A stretch of DNA of 64,000 nucleotides from Psococerastis gibbosa (GCA_963971405.1 OZ020486.1:18375419-18439418), one strand, 5' to 3'. Positions 30,311 to 42,019 are shown, counted from the stretch's first letter. Numbers and translations are program-made. Notes: generated from the letters alone by a model not told the origin.

Positions 30311-31494
30311 TCTCCCCAAATCATGTGCAGTATTATCATATTCTTAGATAAATGCTAGTTTGCAGGTTTCACATCCCACATATTCCAAAATGTAGCTCAA
30401 TTATTATCGAATTAGCCTACATATGGACTTGATCTATATCTTTTTCATTTTTACATGTGTTATCGATGCCAATGATATACTGTATGTACGTGCTGTTTGT
30501 TAGATTTTGTACATATTGTAGTATTGTTTACATTTATGAGCTAAAAAGCAGAGGGACAGTATAGTCAATACTGTGACGAACTCCTGCAAATGTTACCAAA
30601 CAAAGAGATTAGAAGATTGAGTAGAGCCATTCAAGATACCTGCACTGCAGGTACCGATGTACCGTAACACAATCATAAGCTTTAAAAAAACGAAAATTAT
30701 CCAGAGGATTTTTAATTTTAACGGTATACTTCCGACCATCCATCCGACACATTCCAAAGAATTTATTTTCTCCTGCCGCGATTTTTTCCCATCCACTGGT
30801 GTGTTTAGTTGCCCATAACTACCACCCATCTCCTAATCAAGAAACATCCGAGTTTCTCTTTCCATTCTACGAACCAAATTAAAACAACCCTGTCTAATTT
30901 TAACTGCATATCAAATTACTTCAGCAAACTGGATTAGTTCGGAGGGTCTACACTTGGGTGTTTGGTATTTCCGATGTCAGACCTCAATGGTATTAGGTCT
31001 CTATGTGATACGTTACAGTCGGAAGTTACAGTGATGGGGACCGGTCCGGTGACCCTACTTCTACAACAACACCGATCTTCGTGCCTGATTTAGCCTACCT
31101 ACTACCTTTGCGTTTTCAGTTAACTCCTGAGCAGCATCAATAGGCTATCTGTTCTTTGCTTTATACCTACTGCAACTATTTAGCATATTATGTAACACGG
31201 AATTTTAATTCCAAGCTTTGCATCATCATGATAATTATGGTTAGGCCTACTTAATTGGACTTACTGTGTGCAGTGAACCCAGATCTAGATCAGTCTCGGA
31301 GCCGAAAATGTATTCACAGGGAGAGTCTTTCATAAGTAATTTATAAATATTTATCAACAAAAGTAATTTATATTTCAATGCGACCTGTGATATACCACAG
31401 ATTATACTCTATTCTTATACTGTGAGACGAAGATCACAAACGAGCCGTTAAGAATTTCTCATGAAATATCGGTCATAGAGATTTAATAAGAGCA

Positions 31495-31666
31495 GAAATA
31501 AAAATGCTCCTCTATGTTTTGATACATAGTATGTAGCCGGCAATAACACCGTTTTACTACAGTTTTTGAAGGCGTGAAGAAACGCAATGTTACGTTAGGT
31601 CGCGCCTTCAAAAACTGTTAGCGCCGGCTACATACTATGCATCAAAATGCAGAGGAGCATTTCTTT
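31495..31666. mobile_element. Family Y hairpin copy
   Basis: The left arm (AAATGCTCCTCTATGTTTTG, GTATGTAGCCGGC, CAGTTTTTGAAGGCG) and right arm (CGCCTTCAAAAACTG, GCCGGCTACATACTATG, AGAGGAGCATTTC) are inverted copies around a short centre. This shows that the TATGTGGCC family can exist as a full palindrome. The outer part ATGAAATATCGGTC at 31457 resembles the family's CGATCGATATTTC end at 63704 in inverted orientation. Confidence 0.75.
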
Positions 31667-31925
31667 TACACATTCTACTCATTTTTGTTGTTGTATTTAT
31701 TTCCTTCATCCATACAAAACAAAAAATAGTACAATGGTAGTAGTAGTAGTATACAGCTTATAGTATAAGAGAGTAAAGAGGAAGGTAGGGACCCTGTTGA
31801 TAAATCTGTGATGGGCCCCTATTTAATACTGTTTCATACATTTATGGCTCTATGTTCGATATTTAATAGAAATTAGACTTTGTGCAACAAAAACGCGTAG
31901 TGGGAGTGTTCGATTTTCTCGTAGG

Positions 31926-32336
31926 GGCCGTCCATTAATCACATGGTGTTTTTTTTAAAACATTTTTTAACCCCCCTCCCCCTTGGTGATACGTGGTGAA
32001 GTTTAAGACTATCCCCACAAAATTATGTGTATTTTTTAGTACCTACAAAGAATCTTAAATCTTTTATAATAATATAGGGTATAAAGTATAATCTAATTTT
32101 ATTCTATTGTAGAAAATTAAGGACGATGATAAAAATGTCTAGATAGAAAGGTTGCAGGTTGCTTTTGACTGGCATAAAAACAATATTGAAGGAAGGTGTA
32201 ATCATGCGATCATTCATTTGACGAAAAAAATAAATACACGTGATATCTTACTATTCCCCCCCCCCTTGTGATATTTCGTGATTTTTGCCGAACCCCCCCC
32301 CCCCCTTTCGAACCTCACGTGATTAATGGACGGCCC
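31926..32336. mobile_element. Inverted-repeat element with GGGGCCGTCCATTAATCAC ends
   Basis: GGGGCCGTCCATTAATCAC at the left is mirrored by GTGATTAATGGACGGCCCC at the right. C-rich stretches lie just inside both ends (ACCCCCCTCCCCC and CCCCCCCCCCC). Elements with GGGCCGTCCAT ends are, from memory, widespread in invertebrate genomes; I cannot assign a superfamily. There is no ORF. Confidence 0.75.
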
Positions 32337-32620
32337 CTTAAGCCACAATCTCTTCCTTGAAGTCACTTTTGACCCGGGAAGTCACGTTTTGACGACGCCA
32401 TGCTGAGGTCAAGAAAAATACGACTATAAAAATAGTGTAATTCCATGGTTCCTTTACTCTGAGCGGTACAAAATAAAGCTATCTTTTGAAAAATTGTTAA
32501 TTAATAAAGAATTTGTGGTTTAATTATTATTGCACTTTCTCTTTTCTGCAATATACTGCACTTATCGTATAAAATCTATGGTACAAAATTTGTTAATTTT
32601 AATGGTTATTGAAGTTAAAA

Positions 32621-32700
32621 TCAAAGGTCGTTGTTCTGAATAAATCGATTTCCTTCCGAATGCTTGCCAGAATATCGGTATCGACATTTTCCATATGCCC
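32621..32700 (-). CDS. LRMDA: LRMDA terminal exon
   Basis: The acceptor TTTTTGTAG precedes GGGCATATGGAAAATG. The first two bases complete a Gly codon left by the exon ending at 34396. The exon encodes AYGKCRYRYSGKHSEGNRFI then QNNDL and stop. This Cys/Arg/Tyr-rich tail is a conserved C-terminal block in the family as I remember it, and it makes the reconstruction convincing although the exon is only 80 bases long. Confidence 0.85.
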
Positions 32701-35700
32701 CTACAAAAATAATTCTTATTAGTTTCTTATTAGTTATTAAGGTTTTCTCTTCCTTGCTTGGCTAACACGTCATCTTGTCATATTGATTTGTGGAAAAACG
32801 ATTGATGTGGCTGTCCCGAGGAAGGAGTTCAACAACTGTGGCCAATTGTTGTCTGTGAATCGAAATGTACAGGAGCATTTCTGCTAATTTAATGGATATA
32901 TTTTTTGACGGCTCCACGATCGATATTTCCTGTGAAATTCGCATTTGTACAGAAATCGCGTTGCTGTTAAATAAATAAATAAACTACATTTTGTTCTATT
33001 ACTAAGCCAACATAGCGGAGTTAGGGCTATAAAGCCCTCTCTTACACTCAACTAGGAAGACCTGGGACCGCCTGCTTTATATGCCCTCCGAAGCATGGCC
33101 AGAAAATGTAGCCAGTGTGGAACTCGAACCAACAACCTTTCGGGTTAAAGTCAGAGTCCATACCACTACTCTACATGTATTGAGAGCTACTTCAAACTAA
33201 AATAAGTAGGTTATGCAACGTCGCAATTTCTCATTTTTCCCGCATTGAAATTTTTTATGGTAACATTACATAATGTATTGTATATAGAGTACACCTTGAC
33301 GTACCTACGACATGTGCCCACAAAGATAAAAAAGCCACTTCTAACGCCGCTCTTAGATACGTCATCAATATAATGGGAACTGACTATTATTGTATATTCG
33401 AATCACAGACTTCAATGTATAACGTCATGGGAACTTTTTTTTTTTTTTTAACCACAGCTGTGCTTTATTATTCTTACTTTTTCGTGTATGCTATTTATTG
33501 TTAATACGTATTTCCAGATTACTGTAGCTAGCCGTCTAGACCTACACGTTTTGTATATAGCCATAGTAAACCTATTCATCTATTGGCCTAGCTAAATACA
33601 AAGACTGCCTAGCTTAGTTGCACCCAATTTGGGGCTAGCGTATCGACAATGTGGTGTTGGGGCACAAGAACCAAACGATGTCGTCATTATATTGATGAAG
33701 TATCTAAGAGTGCCTTAACAAAACTATCAGGCTAAATGGTATTTAACAAAGAGTTAGTTGGACTTATATTGTCTGCTGCGTTAATAGTCATTAGAGGCAG
33801 GGGTCTCACAGTCATCTAACAATTAAGCCTATTGTCAGGGAAACGTCGTCCCCTTGCCCTGACAATGACTATTAACACAGCAGGCAAAGTAAGTCCAACT
33901 AACCCTTTGTTAAATAATATTACAAAATTGTCATTAACCTTTAACAAAAAGCTAAGTGGAGCTCCAATTTCCTCCCACTGATGAACGTTCCCGAGCACCA
34001 CTATAATTCAGATATGCACTTAACCCGATTTTTTCAACTACACACGGAATTTCATAGTTTTAGGCGGGGTTTCCACCGATCTCACATTGCAGAATGCAAA
34101 TGACATGAACGAAAATGTTTGTTTTACTCTATGCCATTGTTAAAATTGAGCAATGATCATACAGTAAAATCACAAACAAACTAAAATTAAAAAATGGCGT
34201 CAAGGGATATGTGAATTACAAACATTTTAATAGATTTCTATAAAAACAAAAACAAACATTACCGTCAATGTCATTTGCATTCTGCAATGCGAGGTCTATG
34301 GAAACCCCGCCTAAGTCTTGAATGGCTGTTACCACGTCTCCGTATTTGTATTTAGCCCTATCCGGTCGGTGGAAACCCCGCCTTAGCAAACATACCTTGA
34401 TGGTCGCCGACATCTCTCCGGGAACGGGGCAAAGGCGTAAGGTCACTCATGTAACTTGGTGAAGCCACAGCTTCTCCTTCATGCTGGTTCTGGAACAAAT
34501 CTTGGCTTTCACACCTGTCTTATTGACCCAAAATCGCAACATGAGGTCTCTTTTTGCATGTCCTCCAGGTTTTAAATAATCAGCCGTTGATAGCGATTTA
34601 AATCATCTTAAAATATAATGATTTTTGTTCAGAGTTTATGATGGAACTGCAGCTTCAGACCGTTTATTGATACCATCCAGCATTCAAAAATGCATCCAAT
34701 TCTTCTATCGTGACAGGAGCACCTAGTGCAGTATTAAAAAAGGCCTTACTGACGGCTTAAATATTTTCTGTGTGAAATATTTCCTTTTTTTTAAGTTTAA
34801 CAGAATGAAATGAAATACGCCATCACGTCATATGTGTTATTATTACCACGAACCATAGTTGGGTCCCACCCTACTGCAGGCACACACGCGACTTGGAAAG
34901 CTGTTCACAAATCAGCATTACTTAGAACCAAAGATAATAGAATAGATAGCTGTTAACCTCACGCAAACTATGGCAAATAGTGATGAGAAGATAGGTGGCA
35001 TCAGACAAATCGCTGGATTATCGGAATACCACAACAAAAACATGCATTGTCTTCTCCCTCCGTTTTAAAATAATGCAATAAATTGAATTTTAGCATTTTG
35101 ACAAACCAGTCACAGTTCCAACCACGACATTTTTCCTATTGCCACCTATCTTTTTACACTATTGGCCATAGTTAGCATATAGTTACACGCAATCTATTCT
35201 ATTACATTAGCTTTGACCCATTTCTAATGCACAACAGTAATTGAAGTTAGTTGCAATAAATTACCAAAGGTTTGGCGACACGAAGGAGATGGCCCCGTCG
35301 CTTCGCTTCAACCTGCTCAGCCACCTGCACTGGCGCTGAATCCAAGAAAACTAACGAAGGCAAATGGTGAATAACATAGCATCTGAAAAGAACCACGAAT
35401 CGCATAACTAATCAAAGTCCTGATCGTTATCACTGCACTACAGCTATCACCAGCTCACCAACTCAATAACCGCCTCACACAATTACCAAATCCCATCAGA
35501 TCAGCAACTGTGACAGGTTGTCTAAAAATGTTGTGTGAATAGCTTGTTTCTATAATAATAATGCGAAGGAAGCCCATTCCCATCAGTTCTTGTACGTCGA
35601 AGCTTGACCTGTTTGCTGACGCTCTCAAAATACCGTGACCATATGCTGGGGGACAGGAGCGGGTTGCAAAATGTGGGAAGGGGTTCTTGGCACCTAGTGG

Positions 35701-38700
35701 ATGGCCATTGACTCACACTTCGTGAATTCACCTTCCGTTCCTTATTTCCTTTCTTCATTGCAGATTCAAAACTGCCACCGTACAGGCTTAGCTTGCGATC
35801 ATAATCCCCCGCCTCCGTTGGACCTATAAGCGTGCTGTGCTCACTGGCGTGCTAATATCATAGTGAGCTACAGAAGGGATCCGCTCTCTGAACCAGACAT
35901 GTGTAAACCAGCAATTTCCTGCCGCCTCTTTATAGCCTTGAACAGACGCATGTCAAATTTCAATTTACCTGATTTTTGACGTGAAATTGCAACAACAAAA
36001 AATCAGTGCTAAATTTGAACTCCTACTGACCTGTATCTAGCGTAGTCTTCCTCATCATGATTAGCATTTGACAACTGATCGGGACAGGCAGGGTTACCCA
36101 AGAGGCTCAGGTATCGCAGGTTAGGCATGCTCTGCGATACTTTTCTAACAAATAAGTCCAAATTCTCCACCTGTAACAATACATGAACAATTAAATTATT
36201 AATGACTGATTTCTCGAAAGTGGAGGCTAAATAATAAAGAGCCCGATCAAAGAGTTTGAATTATAATCGAATTGGAAAAGGAAAGATCTAGTGAAAGCGA
36301 GGACACAGGAAAAAGTGGAAAACTAGCATAAAACACCCAGATAGATTAAAAATTAACCTCGGAATGAGGAGCAACACCTTCAGAAAGAAGTGAACAACTG
36401 CTTTTACTGGTAATTATACTGTTCAGAAGAACGCCAATGTTAAACAAACAAGGTAAGTTAACCCCGGTATGCCATTGGACAAGCAGTGTGAATGAAACAT
36501 CTAAACACTAATGATGATAAAAAAACCTTGGGTGCGTTGATTGCAGGTCAGACTAAGAGACAATCGGAAGAAGAAAAGCCTTATAAGCGTAAAAGTCAAA
36601 TCGACATGTAGAGTTTTTCCGCTAATTTAACCGATCTTTCGGACGGCTCTAGGGTCTATATTTCCTGTGAACATGACTTTGTAAAAAAAAAAAAAAAAAC
36701 GCGTAGTAGGGGTACTTCGATTTGGTTTTTACACGGCTATCCGTGAAGGACGCGATAAATATAGTCCGAATTTCACAACTGTGACCATCCGGGGGTCTTT
36801 TAATTAATCTAACCCATGGCCAACCGACGAACTTTGTCAGGATGTTGGGCTGAACTGTATTATGTACTGTAGGTTAACTTTAACATGGGTGAAAATTTTA
36901 AAATGTCGCAATTTATATACAGTATGTATAGCTCTGTTTTGTGAGTGGGTGAAAATGTGTAATTATTATTTGTGCAAAGAGAGACAGCTATAAACAGATA
37001 AATGAACTAATATCTTGTCTCTGCTACCAATATCATTTTCAGACGAAGCCCAGCTATTTTTCTCTTATTGTAACATCATACATTTGATAGTAATTTCTTA
37101 AACGGACTGTAAAACAGAGAGAAAGGGAGAGTTTCCTATGTTTACTATGGGTTAGAATAAGAGACTCCCGGGCCCCGAATGGTATAAAAGTTATGAAACT
37201 CATAATACAGGCACCGTGCTATAGACCATTAAACTCACCTTATTTTTATTAATCGAAAAGGTTTCTAGATTTGGAATATGTGGTATTGTAACGTTTTCGG
37301 ACAAAGCGTTGTTATCAACTATCAGTTCTTTTAACTCTGGAAAGTTCTCCACCCCCTGAAGAGAAGTTAATGAGTTGTCACTTAAATCCAGGCACTCCGT
37401 CGTCTGCCCATGTAGTCTCGCCAAAACGGATGGAATTCTTGTAAAATCCTGGCCAATGCATGTCAGCTAAAACATTATAATTTCTTACAGATAGAATACA
37501 GAATGCTATCACAGAACTCATGGAAAGTGAAATCTGTAAATCTGTGCCGCCAGGAGGGATACGGCGCCGCTAAAGTGAAGTACTGTAAGTTATCAAGACA
37601 TGTAGTAGTGAGTAGAGTAGTGGTGCGGACCCTGAGTTTCACCCGAAAGGTTGTTGGATCGAGTCCTACGCTTCTTACATTTTCTGGCCATGCTTCGGAG
37701 GGCATGTAAAGCAGGCGGTCCCGGGCCTTCCTAGTTGAGTGTTAGAGAGGGCTTTAGTCTATACCCCTAACTCCGCTAGATTGGCGTAGTAATAGAACAA
37801 AAAGTCCGTATTTATTTATTTAAGTTGCATCAGTGGCGGCTCGTGGTAATTGTTGATGGGTGTTGTAAGGCAATAACGGAGAGCGTAATTTAAGCTATGT
37901 TTATGTCCCCCTCCCCCCTCCTATCCGACTAATTGCAAACTAAGAAATAGTAAACACAGGACATGTAGTTAAGGACTTCGTTGGCATAGTGGCAGCTTGT
38001 TCGTACTTATGCGAGTCTCTACACATCATGCGATCGGTGACCTGTCGTAACTCAACACAGGTATTACCTACAGAGGCGACTGAAGAGGTTATTCGGACAC
38101 ATTCATTGAATTGTTTGCATGCTAATATATATATATATATATATTTTATAAATATAAAATGTAAAGCAGAACGGACTCTGACTTTCACCCGAAAGGTTAT
38201 TGGTTCGAGTCCTACACTAGTTACATTTTCTGGCCATGCTTCGGAGGGCATGTAAAGCAAGCGGTCACGGGCTTTCCTAGATGAGTGTAAGAGAGGGCTT
38301 TATAGTCCTAACTCCGCTAGGTTGGCTTAGTAATACTATAAATAATTAGATTACTCGTGACTTCGTGGTATTTCATTTTAATAAACAAAAAATAACAAAA
38401 ACTTAGAGTTTTTCTAAAACTCTAAGTTTTTGTTATTTTTGTTTATTAGTAATACTAGTAGAACAAAAAAGTCATTATCTATTTATTTAAACGCAATCTT
38501 AAATCAAAGTACGCTTTGTCATGTTTGTCAATTAGTCTGGCTCAAAACATTTCTCACAAGATGGTATCAGATCTTGTAGATCATGCGTGTCTGAATCTTT
38601 GCATTATTTGCATAGCGACAAACCTTTAACCTTATTTGCCATGAAATTATAGGAATTAGAATACCATTTTATATCATTAACTTTTCAGGTGCTTTAACAC

Positions 38701-39123
38701 TTAACACACCACTGATAAGTAAGTACCTCAAGTTTCCACCTCACAGTACAATTTCAACTCCCCAGCACACCTCATGCTTCTGAGTTCTGACCTTCCTGGC
38801 ACTAACGATAGTCATAATGTAAAATGGTCAATAACATCTTTCAGGCTAAAAAGTCTTGTTTTGTCGCTTAAGGTTTACTTGATTGAAGCTGGGTGGAAAT
38901 TAAAAAATCATATGAAGTGGCAGGTAAATCATGTAAATGTCCCAATAGCAAAACAAAATTTATATTTTAAGCAAGGAGTAAAAATGGTTATGCTCTTGAA
39001 TTAAATGATTTTAATGCTAGTGAAGTGATACTTATCTTGACCCGTGTACTTGATTACATAACATGAAAATTTACTCACCCGGCCCTTATCAAAAACTATA
39101 GTCCGTGCTGTTTTAATTTCCAT
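32621..39123 (-). CDS. LRMDA: Leucine-rich melanocyte differentiation-associated protein (LRMDA) orthologue
   Basis: Six exons join without a phase break: 39123-39079, 37466-37239, 36170-36031, 35382-35265, 34489-34396 and 32700-32621 (stop TGA 32623-32621). They encode 234 residues from ATG at 39123. Residues 1-15 are MEIKTARTIVFDKGR. Residues 16-91 carry leucine-rich repeats (TECLDLSDNSLTSL, ELKELIVDNNALS, NLETFSINKNK). Residues 92-138 hold the repeat cap NLRYLSLLGNPACPDQLS and DEEDYARYR. Then come YVIHHLPSLVFLDS and AKRRGHLLRVAKP, and finally YGKCRYRYSGKHSEGNRFIQ. The GNPACPxxL...DYxRYR...LPxLxFLDS order is the signature I associate with LRMDA (C10orf11), whose loss causes oculocutaneous albinism type 7 in humans. 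The gene diverges from YAP1. Confidence 0.88.
32968..33179 (-). repeat. tRNA-derived SINE family 1, in LRMDA intron 5
   Basis: Inverted full copy: AATAAATAAATAAAC, TTGTTCTATTACTAAGCC, ATAGCGGAGTTAGGGCTATA, CTCAACTAGGAAG, CCTCCGAAGCATGGCC, AACCAACAACCTTTCGGGT and ACCACTACTCTACATGT. With respect to LRMDA transcription it is in the sense orientation. Confidence 0.85.
33741..33916. mobile_element. Imperfect hairpin element in LRMDA intron 5
   Basis: ATTTAACAAAGAGTTAGTTG on the left is mirrored by CAACTAACCCTTTGTTAAAT on the right. Inside, CTGCTGCGTTAATAGTCATT is mirrored by AATGACTATTAACACAGCAG. It looks like a short non-autonomous DNA element; no clear target duplication was fixed. Confidence 0.7.
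34063..34382. mobile_element. Harbinger-type hairpin MITE next to an LRMDA splice donor
   Basis: The left end GGCGGGGTTTCCACCGATC follows TTA at 34060-34062. The arm CATTGCAGAATGCAAATGAC is mirrored at 34270-34290, giving a first right end at 34311 followed by TAA. A second right end, GGTCGGTGGAAACCCCGCC, stops at 34382 and is followed by TTA. The outer end matches the left end better, so the element may be a composite or nested pair. Its right edge is 13 bases from the last base of LRMDA exon 5 (34396), inside the intron. Confidence 0.8.
37598..37822 (+). repeat. tRNA-derived SINE family 1, upstream of LRMDA exon 2
   Basis: AGTAGAGTAGTGGTGCGGAC, CACCCGAAAGGTTGTTGG, GCCATGCTTCGGAGGGCATG, GCAGGCGGTCCCGGGCCTTC and AGAACAAAAAGTCC, then a TATTTATTTATTTA tail. 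It lies in LRMDA intron 1, antisense to that gene. Confidence 0.88.
37972..38488 (+). repeat. SINE family 3 fragment plus SINE family 1 copy with a hairpin insertion
   Basis: At 37972-38120 TTCGTTGGCATAGTGGCAGC, CGATCGGTGACCTGTCG and GAGGCGACTGAAGAGGTTAT match the repeat at 42490-42655. From 38170 a family 1 SINE runs (GGACTCTGACTTTCACCCG ... GGCTTAGTAATAC) and resumes at about 38449 (AGTAATACTAGTAGAACAAA then a TTTATTT tail). The interruption, about 38335-38448, ends in a clean hairpin (38379-38448, TAATAAACAAAAAATAAC mirrored). TTAGTAATACTA flanks the insertion on both sides, apparently the target duplication. Confidence 0.75.
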
Positions 39124-39679
39124 TATTCACGATTATTGAGAGAGTTTGGAGTGATTTTTGGTAATTTGTTACACTAGCCACATTATTTCAAAATATCAAA
39201 CGAAGTATACATACACATTACACATTTCTGTGACTGTACTCAGCCATTTTATTGTATGTATGTATGTATGTAACCTCAAACCTGTTGATGTTTTGACTTT
39301 ACTTACACACCGACATCCTTTGTAATAAAACCAAGCAATGTATTATTATTGCATTTCAAAGAGCCTTATCTTACGATAAATATTTTAAATTTTGCTCTGT
39401 AAATCCTGCCGTATATAAAACTATGTTTAACTTACCTATTTCATGAGTTGATTCATTCCATTCTCAAAAATCAAAACTTAAAAGCAAAGCAACAAGTGCC
39501 CAAGTTTTTAGCAGGTGCACTGTGCACTATACTTTCATTGAATTTTCCATTTTTTCTCTTGAAGTTGATTGACCAGTCACCTGAGTCACCAGTTGGTGTT
39601 CCTTTTCACCGACGAGACGCAATCTAGTTTAGAGTTGAGACATAATAAGGAAGCATTATATTACTTAGATTTATCCAAT

Positions 39680-40195
39680 CCATCAAAATTTCCCCCCGAG
39701 GGAGATCCCTGGGCCCCCTTAATTGTTTCCAGCAAAATGAATAAACATTTAAGTATTTCTTTGTAAGCTTTAAAAAATCTATAGGCTATAGGCTACCTTT
39801 GTTAAAATACGGAAAACCCCACTATTTTGCACTTATATTTTCAAATTTTTCCCATGGGGGAGACCCCCGGGCCCCCCTGTTCCTAGCCGCAGTTTGAGTA
39901 AACATTTAGGCATTTCTTTGTAAGCTTTAAAAAATCTGCAGACACTTTACGTTTGTTCAAATGGGGAAAACCCCACTATTTTGCACTTATATTTTCACAT
40001 TTTACCCCCGGGGTGACCCCCGGGCCCCCCATTGCTACCTATCTGCATCAGGCGCATGGGCTTTTCAAGTAATGCACTGTAACTCAATGTGCCTCGTTTT
40101 GCTATAAGAATCAAACCAATTGCACAATGCTGAAAATGCATTTGGTTTGGTAGGTTACGCCCACTTTTCCCGAAACGGCCCCCTCCGAAAATCGT
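39680..40195 (+). mobile_element. Second copy related to the hAT-like element at 2012-2799
   Basis: It shares ACTATTTTGCACTTATATTT, the GACCCCCGGGCCCCCC block (present more than once here, at about 39862, 40015 and, altered, 39700), CTGCATCAGGCGCATGGGCT and GGTTACGCCCACTTTTCCCG with 2420-2640. The repeated internal block indicates partial internal tandem duplication. Its ends were not fixed. Confidence 0.65.
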
Positions 40196-40444
40196 CATTG
40201 CAATTCTTTACATCGGAATCTTCCTTTTTATCCCTCATCTAAAAGTGCTCAACGCCACAGTATTCCACTTCAAATAAAATAAGCCTGACAAGACAAGACA
40301 AGATCTCGGGGGGGGGGGGGGGGGTGTCCACCTGACGTCTCTCGTCACTGGTGGTGAGGTGAATTCTAGATAGGTCAGACCAACACATTACCACACAGCA
40401 ATACTGGCAGGGTACGCAATACATTTGAGCATTTAGTCATTTTT

Positions 40445-40850
40445 ATTTTTTTACCCCCAGAAGCAAACTATCAAGGGGCAAGCGACCCCCCGCATTTTAT
40501 CAACATTAACAACAACTACAATATATCTGAATTTAAAAGAAATCGTTGGAGCCGTTTTTGGGAAATAATTTTTTTAGACGTTTTTTGAAAATAAAACCCC
40601 CCCAAATTGAGTTAGCCCAAAATAAAAATAAATGGTCCCGAGGTATGATTTTTGTGAACCTACATGCCGAATTTCATCAAAATCGACCGAGTAGTTTGCC
40701 CGGAAATCGACGCACAGACAGACATTTCGTAAAAACCACTTTTTTGGGTTCCTGGGACCTTAAAACATATAAATCCGTTGAAATCTCGGAATCGAAAATT
40801 TCGACCGTCACAAAGCTTTCCTTATACTACGTATAAATTGGAAAGCAAAA
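40445..40850 (-). repeat. Interspersed repeat family W
   Basis: Landmarks are ACCCCCAGAAGCAAACTATC, GGGGCAAGCGACCCCCCGCA, GAGCCGTTTTTGGGAAA, ATCGACCGAGTAGTTTGCCC and TTATACTACGTATAAATTGG. The whole block is the reverse complement of 50570-51010; a shorter relative is at 45640-45890. A plus-strand ORF (40546-40836) is a by-product of the repeat. Confidence 0.8.
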
Positions 40851-41042
40851 ATGACGGGTCTTCACCTCAATGTGATTTAAGTGATTGGCGCGACGCTTCT
40901 CCAATCTCCATAGAAATATATTAACTGGAGTGGCGGGAGCCATAATATGTCTTACGAGGCACCCGTTAACTATAAGCCAACTATCAGAGATAAGTTCCAT
41001 CGTAAAAATATCGAAGTCTTACACATTGCAGCATAGCATAAA

Positions 41043-41158
41043 GGCGCTTATTCCATCTACGTCCATAGTGCATAGTAAATGCGGTAATGTCTTTAATGTC
41101 TGCTACCACGGCAATACCACATTTACTATGCACTATTGACGTAAGTGGAATAAGCGCC
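41043..41158. mobile_element. Harbinger-type hairpin MITE
   Basis: The ends are GGCGCTTATTCCATCTACG and CGTAAGTGGAATAAGCGCC. The core TAATGTCTGCTACCACGGCA matches the family at 6710. The left flank ATAAA and right flank CAACT do not give a clean 3-bp duplication, so an end has mutated. Confidence 0.8.
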
Positions 41159-42019
41159 CAACTGATACCTGGACCCGTTAAAAACTCTGTACTTAGCTTG
41201 TGCAGGCTATTTTCCCCGCCAAATTGCGTAGTTACCTTTTGCAGGCTACCCGCCAAGTAGCCATATTGATACGGTCTCCAGCCACGGGATGCGCTTCTCA
41301 ATATATAACTTACGGCTGTCAATTTCAATTTTTAGTTGCAGTGAGTGGGTGAGTGGGAACCTTGTTGTGTGGACTGTACCAGCACGTTTCCATGTGGTAA
41401 ATATGGGAATGCATCGCGCCAGTGAGGTGGAGTCCCGCTAATCGCTATGCTTGATTTTGTGTAGGAATGACTGGAATGTTGTACATTAAAGCAGTTAAAT
41501 CAAGCTATTTGCCATTCTCTCCAAAAGCAAAATATGAGTTTACAAAAAAAAAGTTATCTTACCAAACTACATTTTTTAGTATTATTATAAATAAATATTT
41601 TTTGTTTAACTTTTTGTATACAGCTTTGAACTATTTCTTAAATTTGTCACCAGATGGCCAGTTTTTACAGACAAATTGTTGGAAAATATGTTCATTCCGT
41701 AAGCTAATCATGAGGAAACTTTGATTTGTCATCTAACAAAATTATCAGAAGGTTTAGTGCTCCAGAAATCCTCCCATCTATGTTCCACTGCATTCCTCAA
41801 CACAGAAAGAGCAGATCACAGAACAGTTTTGTGTTGTGTTCTGTCTGGCGTGTAGAAGTTATTTATTGAGTTCAGTTTTGTTAATTATTCTTTATGTGTT
41901 AAGAAGTGACATGCTATACAGACCCTGTTTGGCTTTTTTTTAAACCATCCTCAGTCTTCCGCGAGTGCCTTCTTTTGACCTTGAGTGTAGAGTGCTATGC
42001 TTTAGTTAAGTGACGCATC

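Larger units (their letters stand above)
30311..32620. other. Region between two minus-strand genes
   Basis: No exon was recognised. The part next to 32620 is presumably LRMDA 3' UTR. It holds the family Y hairpin at 31495-31666 and an inverted-repeat element at 31926-32336. Confidence 0.5.
39124..42019. other. Divergent intergenic region between LRMDA and YAP1
   Basis: This interval separates the LRMDA start (minus) from the YAP1 start (plus) and must contain both promoters and 5' leaders. No TATA box or initiator can be supported. It is largely filled by repeats: a short ATGT tandem run at 39256-39274, the hAT-related block at 39680-40195, repeat W at 40445-40850 and a MITE at 41043-41158. 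The ~260 bases before 42020 are free of recognised repeats. Confidence 0.55.

Noticed and set aside
38774-39004. 76-codon plus-strand ORF near the LRMDA start
   Set aside because: Lies in LRMDA intron 1 on the opposite strand, low complexity, no recognisable motif.
40546-40836. 96-codon ORF with PSSLPGNRRTD
   Set aside because: It is a by-product of repeat family W, which recurs inverted at 50570-51010 with a broken frame.
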